Both the position numbers and the translations under genes were made by a program. The notes beneath the pieces were generated by a model. That model did no database searches, had not been told where the DNA came from, and worked only from the letters and a program-made list of their open reading frames with translations. 64,000 nucleotides of DNA from Syngnathus acus (Eukaryota; Chordata; Actinopteri; Syngnathiformes; Syngnathidae), in assembly GCF_901709675.1 (NCBI RefSeq), contig NC_051094.1, positions 13,386,501-13,450,500 on the forward strand, read 5' to 3'. Positions within the stretch are counted from its first letter, which is position 1; each line of letters starts with the position of its first letter. Shown one piece after another: positions 1 to 14,300 of this stretch.

Positions 1-150
1 AGTTGTTTACTCACAATAGATGGTATGTGCCCTTGATTGGCTGGCGACCCATTCAGGGTGAACGTCTCTTACCCAAAGTCATCTGGGATAGGCTGCAGCT
101 CTCTCTCATGAAGAAAATTTGAAAAGAACATGGATGGATGGATATTCAGA
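1..150 (+). repeat. 3' end of a fish tRNA-type SINE/interspersed repeat
   Basis: The segment reads TGTGCCCTTGATTGGCTGG, then CATTCAGGGTGAACGTC, GGGATAGGCTGCAGC and finally (ATGG)n. This is the usual tail of a very common teleost interspersed repeat. Related tails occur at 7440-7580 and 61545-61725, and a head on the minus strand at 34803-34957. It lies in the arvcf intron that enters from the left. The family name is from memory. Confidence 0.6.
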
Positions 151-2225
151 TCTTGTGTGGAACTGCACTACAAAATATTAAACTGCAAGTGCAGTGTTTT
201 ATAATCACCGCATTGACTAATCTAGTAGCTATCCAAACAGGAGTGATTTTGACCAAAGGTGGTACAACTTTTTTTTAGTACTGGCCAATACCTTTTAGGA
301 CTTGCCACAGCTGGCACATCAATTACAGTATCACAACATAGCTTAAGTTCGGCAATCGTACCTTTAAGTGGAATTGATGCAGCAATTTACACTTGCTGTT
401 TTTCACACTAACACGGCGCCACCTGACAAATGATCTTTCCATTTGCAGTGAAGAGTAAAAATGCTGATCCAAGTGCACAACCTGCTCTGAGTTGAAAAGA
501 ATTAAAAAGACTACATCTTTTCTTTTACAGCTATGCTGCACCAGCTGCTTCATTTGCAGGAAATATCCTGTATCCTATATCAGATCCTGCACAGCATACC
601 GCTGCTGATATGTGAAATATATTACGACACAACTTCTTTAGAGACATAGCTAAAAGGTTTTTTTGAGCTTTACTTCAAAATAATTCTCTACATATTGTGT
701 CACTGAAATCAATAATCTTGGGTCTGGTGTAACCCCATCACAACCCATGTACTCCTGTAGGTCACCTCTCCAGGGAAAACAACTATCGTCTGTCTTAACT
801 GACAGATGCACTGTCCATAATCCTTCCAACAAAGACAACTGTCCCCCAAAAGACTCCTAAAAATGAAACAGCTGGCAGTAAAACTCAGTCTCTTTGCTCC
901 CAAACACACGCCTGTCAAATAAATCCAAGGGTGCTCCGGATTCATTTACAAGGGTACTCGAGACCATTGTCTGACAGCTGAAGACTGATAGATAGCACTT
1001 CTTCATTGACAATTGGCAGACATGCTCATAGTACATACTCTGGCCAACTACTCACTGTCACAGTAACAGTATTTGTGTTTTAGGAGTTTTGTATTAAGTA
1101 GATTGTTGCAATGTGCATAGTATGTGATACGTACACTGCTGGTCTCTCTGTATATTGAACCCAAACAAAATGCAGTTGTGTTGGCTGTGATGTACACTTT
1201 TGCTTACCGTTGCTATACGGCCTGCAACTCTTCGACGGGACTTAACTGGGTTTGTCTAACGGGATTATGCGTCTTGGATGTACCCATAAATGGAATCACA
1301 TGTGAGGAGCTGAGAGCTCAAGATATCATTAAAACGTTCGTTATGCCTTTCGTTTTACAGTCAGTCAGTCGGTCGGTCAGTCAGGAAGCAACATGTATAT
1401 ATGAGAAGAGTGGAAATTGTCTTTAATTTCACTCTTAGACTGAGGTCAAAGACTTAACATGATATGACATTTATTCATTGTCACCTAGCCACATAAACAA
1501 CAACGGAGAGAAATGAAAAATACTAGCCAGTCAGATGTTTTTTTTTACTTGACCATCATCATTTAGACAGAAATAAATCAGACTCATAATCCCTCTCTGA
1601 AAGATTTTTTTCCATGTTGTGCACCACACAAAGAAACAGAGCACACTCATGCAAGCATGCAAGGATTTCGGATCGAAAGATGGGCACAAACAGTGTAGCA
1701 TCACTTCTGCTAGAGGCTGGGGGTGGTGCCTTGCTAAAAGATGCCTCAACAGCAGACTAGCATCTGCCATCTCTACTTTTTGTCTGTATTGGGAGTCAAA
1801 TCAGTGACCCGTGACCCGTGACCCTTTGCCTCAAAGCGCAAGACCTTATCAATGAGCTACAGCTGTCCCATTATTTCATCTCGTTTTATGAGCGTGTGCA
1901 TTATTATCTTGCAAAATAGTATTGCTTTTACCTTTTTGTTTTTATCAGTATTACCCAATGACATAAATTGAAAAATAATATGTTCCACACACAACAAAGA
2001 TGCAAATACACGATGTGAAAATTTGTGCAAATATCATTTAGCACATCCCTCAAACCAACTTGTTGGATTCCGGTCTTTTGCGAAATAACAAATTTAGCTG
2101 AAGTATTGTAATATTAATCGTTTAAATTCACAGCAAAGTGACTACAGAAAATCCTTAACTATCTGTGGCTATGTACTGTTGTGTTTCCCCCGTGCTTAAT
2201 TTAAGTGTACGTGTGTGCTCCTCAG
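151..2225 (+). other. arvcf intron (5' side of the first visible exon)
   Basis: No exon was found here. The preceding armadillo exons of the family (the KMVIIDHGL region) are absent, so the intron continues to the left of the window. It holds a short (GTCA)n-like run near 1360-1384 and a tRNA-like segment at 1803-1869. The rest looks like unique AT-rich DNA. Confidence 0.6.
1803..1869 (-). repeat. tRNA-like segment, probable SINE head
   Basis: Read on the minus strand it gives CTGTAGCTCATTGATAAGG, which resembles an A box, then CTTGCGCTTTGAGGCAAAGG, which resembles an anticodon arm. The T-arm region is replaced by three copies of a GTCACGG heptamer, so it cannot fold as a normal tRNA. It is best read as a decayed tRNA-derived element. 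Confidence 0.4.
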
Positions 2226-2343
2226 AAACGTAAGCTCAGATGGGGCCGAGGCTCGGCGCAGACTGAGAGAGTGTGATGGATTGGTGGATTCCCTGCTGCA
2301 TGCCCTCCAATCAGCTGTAGGGAAGAAGGATATGGATAATAAG
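2226..2343 (+). CDS. arvcf: arvcf exon a (armadillo repeat)
   Basis: The acceptor is CTCCTCAG. The first base completes an Arg codon and is followed by [16 protein letters not shown] and [20 protein letters not shown]. It ends in phase 0 before GTTGGA. It is near-identical to the mammalian ARVCF repeat of the same sequence. Confidence 0.93.
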
Positions 2344-5300
2344 GTTGGACATTACCTGACTACTACCAATTTAGGCTTGATCTTACACTAACATTGTTAC
2401 ATTGTTTATTTGGTGCTTTCCTCCAAGTCTGTGGAGAACTGTGTCTGTATTATGAGGAACCTGTCCTACCATGTCCACAAAGAGGTGCCAGGAGCCGAAA
2501 GGTTTCAGGACCCGTCAGCACCACAGGCTCCTGGCTCCGGAGGGCCACAGAGAAAGAAGAAGGATGATGCTGGCTGCTTCGGAGGGAAAAAGGCCAAAGG
2601 TGAGAAAGAGAAAGATTTTGAATCTCATTAATTCGTCACCCCTGCCAAGCAGTTTTATTTTATTTTATTTAGCCACTTATCATTGGATCACATCAAACAT
2701 AAAACAAATGTGACCAATTTGTTTGGTTGATTCTTTCTGTTTTGTAGCTAATACATTTTATCTTGATGGTAAGCCTGTTTATGTCAAAAGGAACATGCAT
2801 TTGTGGAACGAGGAGCCCAAATGTAGTATGTGTGTTACACTTGCCTCTATTCTAAACAGTACATTATGAGGTTACTATTGACCCTTGTTTGTTGTTCTTG
2901 GGTAAATTAAATAAAGACAGTCTTATCAGGAACAAGGAAAAAAAACAAGATGTGGGCGATTGTATATTTTAGATTTTTAACAATCTGGAGCCTCGGTAAC
3001 AGCCTGGCACCTCCTCCTGTGACCATGCTGGTCACACTCTGTGTGGAATGGCATTCCACTAGCCAACCAAGAGTTTTTGCAAGTCAGCACAGCACAGCCA
3101 AATTTATCCCACAAGTATGCAGTTCGGTTGAGGTTAGGACTATTGGCAGGACGCACTTTTAAATACAGCATTTCAGAAGCGAGTTGTCGAAGAATCTCAT
3201 CTTGTTTTCTCCCCCTATTGCGATTGCACGTCTCGTCCAGTGATGTTCTCCGGTGATAAACATTCAGTCAGCATTCATTGCTGAACATAACATTCTTCCT
3301 CATTTTCAGATTCCAGTGAGGGTTTTGATGATGCCAGGGGCTAAAAAAACATTACACATGATGGCCTTAATGCAAATACTCGGATGTGCTCCTCAACCCA
3401 CAAATGCAAGATCCTTACAAATAGGGCATCATGGAGAAGGGAAATTTGCAAACGTGCCAAATTTATTGGTAAAACGCATTGTTACCACAGAAAAAAAATC
3501 TTCCAATGACGATCCCAACCTCTGGCCCACACAAAGATGTTATATAACTAGAATGCCTCCTTTCCCTTCTCTTCTTCTCCCTGTCCTGGCACGTGTTTCA
3601 ATGTGTCTTATTTTTTTCCATCTCATCCTTTTTTTTTTTACATCTATATTTAACTCATTAACTACGTAACCATATCTTTTATGTTTGTATTACAAAATTG
3701 ATTTCACTCACAAATTTCAAAATAAGTCCTTGTCAGTCCGCTATGTCATGAGCATGTTGTCTTTATTAGGAGCATTGTTGGCTCCTTGTCAGATGTGTCG
3801 TAAGCAACATCTCCATCTGTGTTCTCCTGAGCTCCTAGCAGCACAACAGCGTTATCTCCCCCCCGTACAACAATAATGACTGTCATAATTCAGACGGCCA
3901 ATGAAGTGTGACTGCACGCTGGTGACCCTCAGTATCTAGCACTCTGAAGAAATCCCTCCATTCATTTGTGTGAGGCAGGCAGAGCTTACATGTATACAGA
4001 CTTCTAAAGAAACCAATTATCCACATGAACACTTTGTTGTGTGCAAGCGCACATTAAATAATGAGTTGTGTGTAGCTGCGTGGCCCCTCAAGGTGTTCTT
4101 TCAAAGAGGAACATTAAACATAGTCATAAAAAAGCACAGAGCAATATGACACCGTCGGTGAAATGGTTGGTAATTTGTTGCCTTAAGTAGGCTGCGTCTT
4201 ACCTCCTCTTCTGTCACATTTCATATGAGTTAAAAAAATGCCATCATGTTTCGCACCGGTGGAGTGTTTTAACTTTGATTTGTTAATGAGCAGTCTGAGA
4301 TTTCGATCGCATCATTTTTTTTCCTTTGCTACAGCGCGTTTAATGGAGCATGTTTATAAACGTGAGCAGCCTGCACAGTCTTTTTTTTCCCCACTTTCAA
4401 TTTGATTGTAGAAATTTGATCGTGCTGTTTTTTGTGTTTATTCAATCTGTAAAAATTTGATCTAAAAAAATCTACTTTTTTTTTCTTTTAACTCTTAATA
4501 TTACTTTTTTTCTCTCTTTACCCTATTTTGTGAGCTCCTTTAATTGTCACTCTCATGGCTATTTTCAGAAAATGATTTCTGTTGTTCTTTTTACACAGCC
4601 CTTTGACATGTAAGCATGGCTTTTTCACCATGCCCCTTCTCTCTTTTCTGTGCTTTGTCTGTTTATGGCTGCTGCTTCCTTGGCTAACTGTAGAGGAATG
4701 GTTTAATCAAGGTGAGTGCACCAGACAACTTTCTTCTATTTATCATCCTGGTCCAAGCCATTCTCCCCTTTCTCATTCCCTAGAATATAATTTTAAAATA
4801 TGCTGTGTGTCGTACTTGCAAATCCTGAAATTGGTTATACCTATTTCACATGCATTGTTGCACTTATCCAATTATTTTTTAAACCACGCCCATCTGACTT
4901 GGTCCTTTTGGATACATAAAGTACTGTGACGTATATCGTCCCTTATCCCGTCACTCAATCATGAAAACTGTTGACAGTTTTTAAACCATGGTAAAAAGTC
5001 ATCCTAAAAGCTGCTATAGAGATTTTTCTTAAAGGATCACTCGTCATTCAATTGGTATTACTGTGTGAGCGCTATGTTTCCCAAGCTAATAATTGCCATT
5101 ATAGTGTTTATGTACCGTATTTTCCGCAATTTAAGGCGCACCGGATTATAAAGCGCACCTTCAATGAATGGCCCATTTTAAAACTTTGTCCATATATAAG
5201 GCGCACCGGATTATAAGGCGCACCTTCAATGAATGGCCCATTTTAAAACGTTGTCCATATATAAGGCGCACCGGATTATAAGGCGCACCTTCAATGAATG

Positions 5301-8300
5301 GCCCATTTTAAAACTTTGTCCATATATAAGATATATACATTTGGCCCGCGGGCCAGACTTTGGACACGCCTGCTGTAGTGGCTCAATATTGGTCCATATA
5401 TAAGGCGCACCTGATTCTAAGGCACACTGTCGGCTTTTGAGAAAATCTGAGCTTTTTAGGTGCGCCTTATAGTGCGGAAAATACGGTAGCTAACATATGA
5501 CCATGGTGGGACTCGAACCCAGAATTATCTGCTCTAGATGCTAATGGCTGCTCTATGAGGCTACTGGGCCTCTTACTTCAACATTTGAAGCACCTTTTAA
5601 GTCCCCAAAACAACTTCCCCACACTATTCATTCAGCAGTGACAATTCTTTTCATGGATGGAAAGGCCAACTTTGGCCTAAATCTACTGGATATGAATTGG
5701 AAGGATGGCCAGGAAATACAGCACTGCAGTAAATTCTTACTCTTAAGTATTCATATAAAGCCATTGTACCTTTAACAAAAAATCATCCAAGATGATACAC
5801 TGGTTTGTAGAAATGAGAGAAGCACCTCTGTTATGCGGGGCCTATAGCAGCTGTGGTTGACCTTTCATTTGTTCACCCAGGGCAAATCTCACTGTTCAGT
5901 TGGGTGCAATATTTTATAACTTTGCCACACACTAACAAGATCTGACTTCTTTTTCAATGCATGACTCATGACAGAGTTCATGATTCATGTCCATCACCCA
6001 TCTCATTTTGGAATGATTGCTCCAGCCTGTGTTGTTTAATCAATGCGTTGATTCCACCCACCAATTATCTCTATATAAAAGGAGCTAATAACTGCTCCCT
6101 TGGCTACTCACAACAAAACGGATGACACGGTATAAGCCACAAAGTCAGGACAGAGATGCGGTGTTGTATTATGAAGTAAAGCACACATAATCTGTAGGTG
6201 ACCCATGCGGAATATCACATTACAACTAGTTTTTGGACGATGCTCATCTGGATATCGTTTTGCATGCCTGAATGTGTGTGGTCCTGTTCATTGTGTGAAT
6301 ATTGAAATACAGCTGAGTGTAAATAAAATATTCCTTGAGGAAGTATCAGTATAAGTGTAAACCGTCATCGCAAAAGAATGATTCTCCGTTTCAGCACATC
6401 GTACAAATTACATTTCAAATTCAGTATCATTTGCACTGCATCTCTGCTTTAAAAAGTATTAGGGTAGGTGCAAGTTTTTGAATGTGACTCTTGACATTTT
6501 TGCATCAATTGACAGAAGCACAGGAAAAGTACTGAAGTGAATTTTCTTAATATCTTCTGACTGAATGGATGCCTAGCGGCAACTCTAACATTTTGTGCGA
6601 CCGTCGAGGTATGCAACTAAAAATAATTAATAGCTTCCCAACTGTAAGGTGAGGCCCTTGGTAAAATAATAATACATTAATAACTTTGATTGTTACTTGA
6701 GTTTGAGAGTTTATTTCCAGAGCGGAAGCAGTAGCACCATTTCATTTCTTCCTTCCCTTACCCTTGCGCATGGAAATGCTGCCTAATTATGGGGTTTGTC
6801 ATGTACTGTAGATCTCTACTGTCTCTTGGGCATTAGCATCAGCATGACCATTAGTTGCCAGTTGTAATCACCACCCCCTATGAATTTCCTCACATTCTTA
6901 CATTAGTGAAGGTGTGTCCCTCCTAGGAAGTTCTACTGTTATTGTTGTTTGTAAAGCATGTGAATAAAAACGTATCACCATATTAGTTGCCAGCCAATGA
7001 TAAGTATGAAAACATAACTGCTCAGTTGTCTAAATGCCAGCACAGCATAATTCAAATGGAATAGTACATGCTTGACAACAATACAATTTTGATAAAGACA
7101 AAAATATCCCAATTAAACAACTTAAAAATTAATTTGAAAGGTCAAAATGATCTGATAACATCAATTTCCAGTCAATGAGATGGTGCCTTTTGCTTTCTCT
7201 TTCATTCAGGTAGAAAAAATGGTGAGAATGACAAAAACTACGACACATTGGATCTTCCCAAGCGTACTGACCCGACGAAAGGTAGGCGCTTCACCATCGA
7301 GCGAACATGCCAGCGAAACACAAACTGAAATTTAATTGATGGATCTGAAACAGATCAATAGTCAAATCTGTGGGATACGGTCATTGGAAGTATGTGTTGG
7401 AGGTCTGCAATGCTATGATGGTAGCAATTCTGTATGACTATCACTGATAGTATAGTGGTTTCTATTCCAGGGTGAGTTGGAATGGTTGCCCTGTGATTGA
7501 CAAGTCACAGGGTCAGGATATCCTCTGCCTGACCTTTTTTGTTCTTCATAGAAAATGGGTGGATGCATGGATAGATGGATATTTTGGGGCAAACTTCACA
7601 ATAATAAGGGGACTACAAATAATCAGTGTGTTGTTGCAGTACTAAAATACTTTTATACTATTATTATTTTATAAGTAGCGTAACATGTAAAGAAGTGTTC
7701 ATTATTTCAATCTGTACAGTGAAAAATATCCGCATTATTCCAAATGTTGGTGGTTTGTTGATCATTAAATAAGGAAAATAATTGCTGATGACAGTAAGTG
7801 TACTGTTGTGATGGCTAGCCTCATTTAAACCAGCAGGAGTTTGTAAGTGTAGAAAAGTGCATTGATTCGCTTCCATAAAGTTGTATCCATGCAAATCAGA
7901 TTTTTCTTTGATACTCGTCTTTGTCACTGCCAGCACCATATCAGCTTGTCAAGTTGGCAGGGACTGAGAGCAACTCTTATTCACTGCAAAGGTTTGAAAA
8001 GTTATGCAAGATTCTAATTTGGTTTTATATGGTGAAGTTAAGACTGAGGTCCTTCCTGGCAGTGCAAAATGTTCTCAGTGTCTCCTCTGTAGCAGAGGTA
8101 TTTCATACCAAGGTCCGTAATGAACACAATCTTTCTGTAAGGGCTTATACTTTACTGGTGCTCCATTATTATTTTGGATAAAATGGAGACAGAACGAAAA
8201 GAGCCGATAAGAAGCAATTATGACGGGTGGAAATTAAAATTCCTTTTAGAGCTTTGATGAGTGCAGCAGCCCCTGAGATGGTGAAACATTTTCACTGCAG

Positions 8301-11300
8301 TTAATTGAAACCTCAGCTAAACATTGATGCAGGATGGAGGTTAGTAGTGGAGGTAGGAGATGAAGAAAGGAGTGATCAAGCATGTGGTGTGCTCATCCTG
8401 CTGCCATAGAGAGTTTTTAGAGGGTCTCGAGAATTTCTTTTAGGCAGAGCTTAATAAATGCAATTATAGTATCAGAAAAAAATTGAAATATATTTCCAAT
8501 GAACGAGAATTTCTTTTAGGCAGAGCTAAATAAATGCAATTATAGTATCAGAAATGAGAAAAATATATTTCCAACAAATGTATATGTCCATTCATCACAT
8601 TTATGTAGACTTTTGACTTTATCAATTCAATTTTCAAATATATTACCTTGAAAAAATGACACTTTTTAATTTAAGGCTACTATTGTACAGGCCTTATGTG
8701 CAATATAATTGTAGATTGCCACATTTCTCTCTCATCTGTCACATCTGTTTATCTGTTAACGCATGATTTACGTTAATCTGATCAGGAAAAACAGGGCAGA
8801 CATTTAGGGTCCCCATAAATTCCAATAGATGCACGCACAAATTACACAACTACGTTGTTTAAAAAGCCATTATGACTATGCACACTACACTAAAAGAGAG
8901 CCAAAGTCAAACATTTTTTTGTCTCTGAGTATTCGACTGTTTTAAAATGAGGATTAGCAGCTAGGGATTGAGCCTGTAGGCTAGAATCCCTCTGAAACTG
9001 ACAAGTGATGATTTGCCTTTTTCAAATTCTGTGCAGTCGTCAAAGCAATTATGTATTAGGTTAGAAAGGCCTCAGCAAGTTTGCCTTCTTGCTTTTTCAC
9101 TTTCATCTCAGCCTTTGCCACCTCAGTGGTCTCCATTGTTCTGCTCATAATCACACATCAAACAATTGAGAAAACAGCCGTGTTTTTTTTTCTTTTTTTT
9201 CAATTGACAACAATGCATCTCACCGTTTTGTCTTGCAAGAGTGTTTAATTTTTGCACAGACAAACAGTTATGAATTGTATTGCATAGTACAACCCTCTTT
9301 GATATCATCATCCCACAGGAGAGCTCTTGTTGAGAAATAATGAACACAGACTCCTGTGCTACCAGCGTTGATGAGGTCTCTGTTGCACTGAAAAGTGTGA
9401 GACTCGATTGAATTAAGAAAACGTGAGCCACACTTCTATTGTTCCACTCTGCTGCTGTCGCTGCGCATATTTCACTAAAAGGCTCACTGACATGAATCTG
9501 ATTCTTCTAAACAAAATCACTACTCCACCCCAAAGGCATGATGAATGTCCTGGTGCAGTGAGACCATTTGTTCAAGCAGATCCTTTTTTCAAGATAAAGC
9601 ATCTTTGCGCCTTTAAATGCCAAGCCTCCAGAGTGGTACAATTATAGCACATGGGAAGGGAAGTACTACATCTACAGTTTATGTTGCTTAAAAACAGGAT
9701 ATTCTAAATGATAGATTGTGTGCTCTAAGTTTCAAGCAGCAGTTTTATACACTGCAGATTCTCTGTTTTTTGTGGGTAGATTTTTAGACAGAAACGCTGA
9801 CGTTGGGTCTTGCAGATGTACTGATTGCTGCAGTAAGCCACACACTCTCATGTTCAGACTAAACCAAAGGTGTCAAACTCAAGGCACGGGAGCCAGATAC
9901 GGCCCACCAAATCATTTTATGTGGCCCACGAAGAAAAATTGTGCATCATGTGTTGATACTAAAATGACAACTTAACATAAAGTTGTTATCAGTTTGTTGT
10001 GTTTGTCTATCATATAAGGCGTTGACAGTCATAATGGCCTTCCGAAAACATTTGTTTGAAACCCTGGACTAAACACAGCACACTAAACACACTTACTATG
10101 TACTTGAGATACCTTCCCAAACTCACTCCTGCCTCACTCCCTGCTGTCTCAATTCGTAGAAAGGTGAAAACCAATTACTAAGACTGCCGAATGGACACTC
10201 TCTCACTGGATGTATTGAGCAAATGACACAAGTAAAAGAAAAAATAGACAAACAGCTTGCATTCATATACTTACCAAAAAATGCATTCTTTTTGGTTTGT
10301 TCCTTAGTTTGTTTAATCATCATTGAGTAAAAAATCATTAGCTGCTGGCAACTGTGCCTTTAATTTTTTAGAGGGTAAATTTGTTGCACTAATACTAGAC
10401 ATCTATAATTGCAAAAATAATTTCTGAACATATTTCATCTTTTTAGGCAGCGAGCGTTTTTTTTAATGTAAAATCTAGTATTATTTGATTCAAATTGGGA
10501 AAATGCACTGTGGCACATGCATCTAAAAGGCGGTGTCGAGAGAAAAACAAACAAGCAAATGACTAATCGTCGAGGAATTTGATCGTCGACCTGGTCGTGA
10601 CTATTCGATTAATCCTAACAGCCCTACAAACCAGTCAAATTCAGTGCCAGTCTTTTTTTAACAATTTGGCCTTTTGATTTCACATTCGACACACGCCTGT
10701 GGACCAAGGCCCTTGTCCAATAGGGAATGTTATGTGGAAACGTTCTGTCGGGTGCCTCTTTTAACATATTATTGACCTGAGATGTATTGTAAACATGATA
10801 TTTGCCGCTGACCACAGTCTGAGTGTGTGCAGTGGTATTATAGAAGAGGTCACGCAGTACGCCTTCATTACATTGCTGTATTTAAGCCAATATCCACAGG
10901 TGGTCCAAATCCAGGGGTTGCGAAATCCACACATTTGAACAAGAAGTATAATCCCAGCACGGCTTCTGAAGATAGTTTATTTAGCTATCATTCTTCATCC
11001 TAACTCTGTCAAATGTTAGTGTAGGAACAGAGCGCGCTTGCTATATGGCTGTATGTGTGTATATAAGGGGAGAACTGCCGGCCGGGAGTGTCATTCTCTA
11101 CACAAGAGTTAATCCAAAGTATCCATCACACTTAAGCATGTGATGGATTGATGGGGCCGGAGCAAGCATTAGATGAGGGATGCTTGCTGACACCAATCCA
11201 GACAGCAAATCCCTTCAGCATCAGCCGGCATCAGAATTGGCATCATGCATTCTGGATGCTACGGCCACTCTGAGGCAGAGGGACCGGAGATGAGGCTATG

Positions 11301-14300
11301 GTGCACCAATCCAGTAGAGTGGAGGGGGATGGGAAACCAGTGTGCTTCTCAATCAGGATTCAACATTTGCCCAACATACTAATCAGATTTGTGCTGATTT
11401 TGGCACGCTAATCGGCATCAAAAAGGACTGTAAATTAATAGCGAAGCATGTGTGGGTTTTTATGGGCATTTTAATTACTATACTGAGATTATATTTGGAT
11501 ATAAGATTTATATAGAGCTAAACATGTATGGATTTGTGATTTTTTTTCTTTGTATAAGAAACACAATCCACCAGCAAGTCACGAATTAAATATTATTGAT
11601 GTTGCGGAAAGCGCAAGGTCAAGAAGAGAAAGTATGTTGGACTAGTTATCGAAACAAAAATCTGCCATAATGGAGTACACCAGCAAACAGAAGAGTGTCT
11701 GAAGAAAATATGGCAATGACTTGTTAACAGGATACATTTGAGCAAAAATGAATTATTAAGTTAGCGTGTTCATCTCTTAACATGCTCTCCTCTGTTACAA
11801 TTTGCCAATTCGATCGCTTCAAGGTCTTACCACGACTGAACACACCAGGACATCCATTTTTTATACAATATCACAGCTTTCAGATTCCGATTCCTTCCTC
11901 CTTTTTAAATGCATGCTGGCCATCACCTGCGAGTGACTTCTCACACCAGTGTTCCATGGAATTCACTGGGGAGAAGTTTTATGCAGACTGCTAGGAATTC
12001 TGTGATTCCCTTTAGCTTGCCTCTCAGACCGAGGTGATCATTTATAAAAGCAGATGTCTTGTGTTCTTTATTGTCCATATAATTTTTTCCCTCTCTTTTT
12101 TTTTTGTTCACATGAATTTATTTTTCCGGGTAATTCATAAACAGACACATGCACACTAACATAATCACACATTTACCATACATGACATTCATTTTAAAAG
12201 CCCATTTCACTTTTGTCCGAAGCATTTCAGCAGATGTTTGTTTTAAAGTAAAGATTCAATGAAGCCCAAGTCGGCTGATAATTGCGTCCCACCGGAACAT
12301 ATTTATCCTTGTTTCTGTGTATTTATGGTAAATACGTATAGCTAGGCTTTACAGCTCCTTTGGGTCCATATAAATCAAGTCTTTGTAGTGATGATATCTT
12401 GGATCTCATCAAGAATGGTGTTTGGACCTTCCTGTCAGTTTGAAGTCAATTTGCCAGCCTGTTTTATGCTCCCTTCATTAATTTGTCCTGTTTTTTTGAA
12501 ATATTCCACAGTTGGATTTAATTAACCTGTCACTGCATCAACAGCGAGCTACAAAAGACTCCTGCTGTGCTAAAATGGTTTTTCATTGCCGGGAAATTTG
12601 GTGAAAAATGGCCAATGGATACCTGATGGTGAGAGGCAGTTATGGAGGAAGTATGAGATAGGGGGTCTGAGCTTTCTATTTGTCTTATTTGGCACTCTAT
12701 AACTCTTCCCCCAGCTGTCACTTCCCGTCGACCATTCCTTCTCACCAGGATGCTTTTGTGACCCAAAGCCGATGGGCAGCTGCACAAGACACAGACTTGC
12801 AGTCGCTTTGTGCTATGCTTTGTCAGCATCCAACAAAACTTGGGCCAACTGCAGCATGACCATGCTAATGTCCCATGCCCTGGGGCTGTCCATAGAGGTG
12901 CCAATCTACAGAACAGTCCAAATGGGTGCCAGGGGAGATAATGAAGCTTTGACTCCTGGCTGCTGTCCATATAAAGGGGGATGTAGGGAGGGGTGCCTTT
13001 GAAGACAAATGGTGAATATATTTTTTTCAAATACAAGCTTCTATCACTTTCCCTCAAGCTTAGGTTGAGGATTCTTGGATGCTCTGAATTAATTCAGGAT
13101 TCTTGGGTTGAAGAGTTTGCTTTCTATGAATCCTGCATTTTAACCAGGGGCTTTATCACAATATAAATGGTAGCATAGTCCTAGAAAGACTTTAAAATAC
13201 TCCTAGCTTTATACTTAAGGCAATGTGTTGATGCATTTGAAACAAGCAGATGAAATTGTAACAATGCCATAATAAAGAAAAAGTGTGTACGTATGTGAAA
13301 AGCAGTTTAATTTGCAGCCACTATAGTTGGACTAATATTCAGTTTTATATTCTCCGCTTTGTGGAGTGACTACTGAGGCCTCTTGTTTGACTGTCAAGTC
13401 AAACATTATAGCGGGTGGGTGTTCGCTGTCATGGCAATAACTATAGTCTGATAAGCCCCATCCATTATTGTGATGCTCCTCAAAGTGTGGCTCAGATAAA
13501 AGAGAATGCATTACTAAAACCCCAAAGGTCTTACCAATTTACTTAGTTTTGTTTACAGACTTCCATAGCTGATCGTTTGGTAAGTAATGAAGCTCGGAGT
13601 GCTCCGGCTCTTATTAAACGAGCAGCACACATCTCTCATAATGATATTGTGAGGTGCTGCCTTTTTGTGGCTCTGCCTTTCAAGAGTGTTCATTAGTTTC
13701 CCATGTGGCCGCATAATTTTGTATAAAGACATGAAAGCAAGCTGGTGGGGTCAAATGTGCATGAGATGCAGATGTGGCATGAGGGTGGAGACTCAACAAC
13801 TTGAGGTTTTCATACTGAAACAATGCAGACAATATAAAAACAAACAAACATTGGTGTCCATATATTTTAAGTCATATTTTCCTCCTGCCAAACTGAAAAA
13901 AAAAATAGATATGGCTAATTTTGGAGTTAACCTTAAAGCAGGACTGCAAATTAAGGTTAGATATATGCTCCAAGATAGAGGGATTATTTTATGTCCTGTT
14001 GTTTGGTTTCTGGTTTTCTATCCATCACTCTTCTTGATGCACAACCTCCTTTTCTCTCCTGGTAAAACAACAACAACAAAAACAGCAAAAGGATTATTTT
14101 GAGGCTGAGGCTGTTTGATTGATGAGCATCACTTTCTGACAAGCAATGGCCCGGGTGTTTGTGGTGCCATGTCTGTGTATTAATAGAGATCCAGCTGTTT
14201 TGCAACAAACCTACCCTAGACGAATGCTGATGGAAGAGTCTGGGTGGCGTTTGTGTGATAGAGAAGTTGATTTTCGATTGTCTTACTCCTCCCGTCTCAG

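Larger units (their letters stand above)
4712..7209 (+). other. arvcf intron with MITE and tRNA-like segment
   Basis: Besides the inverted-repeat element at 5113-5488 and the tRNA-like stretch beside it, I see only unique AT-rich sequence and no exon. Confidence 0.6.

Noticed and set aside
1124-1426. 100-codon plus-strand ORF in the first intron
   Set aside because: No domain or splice context, and it does not resemble the preceding ARVCF armadillo exon.
5134-5328. Regular 65-bp repeats that could suggest a CRISPR-like array
   Set aside because: The units are contiguous without unique spacers and sit inside a MITE in a vertebrate intron.
12530-13057. 175-codon minus-strand ORF, the longest outside the LINE
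   Set aside because: It lies in the 9.5-kb arvcf intron, has no recognisable domain and an odd Trp/Cys/His-rich composition, and shows no splice partners. It fits a chance open frame.
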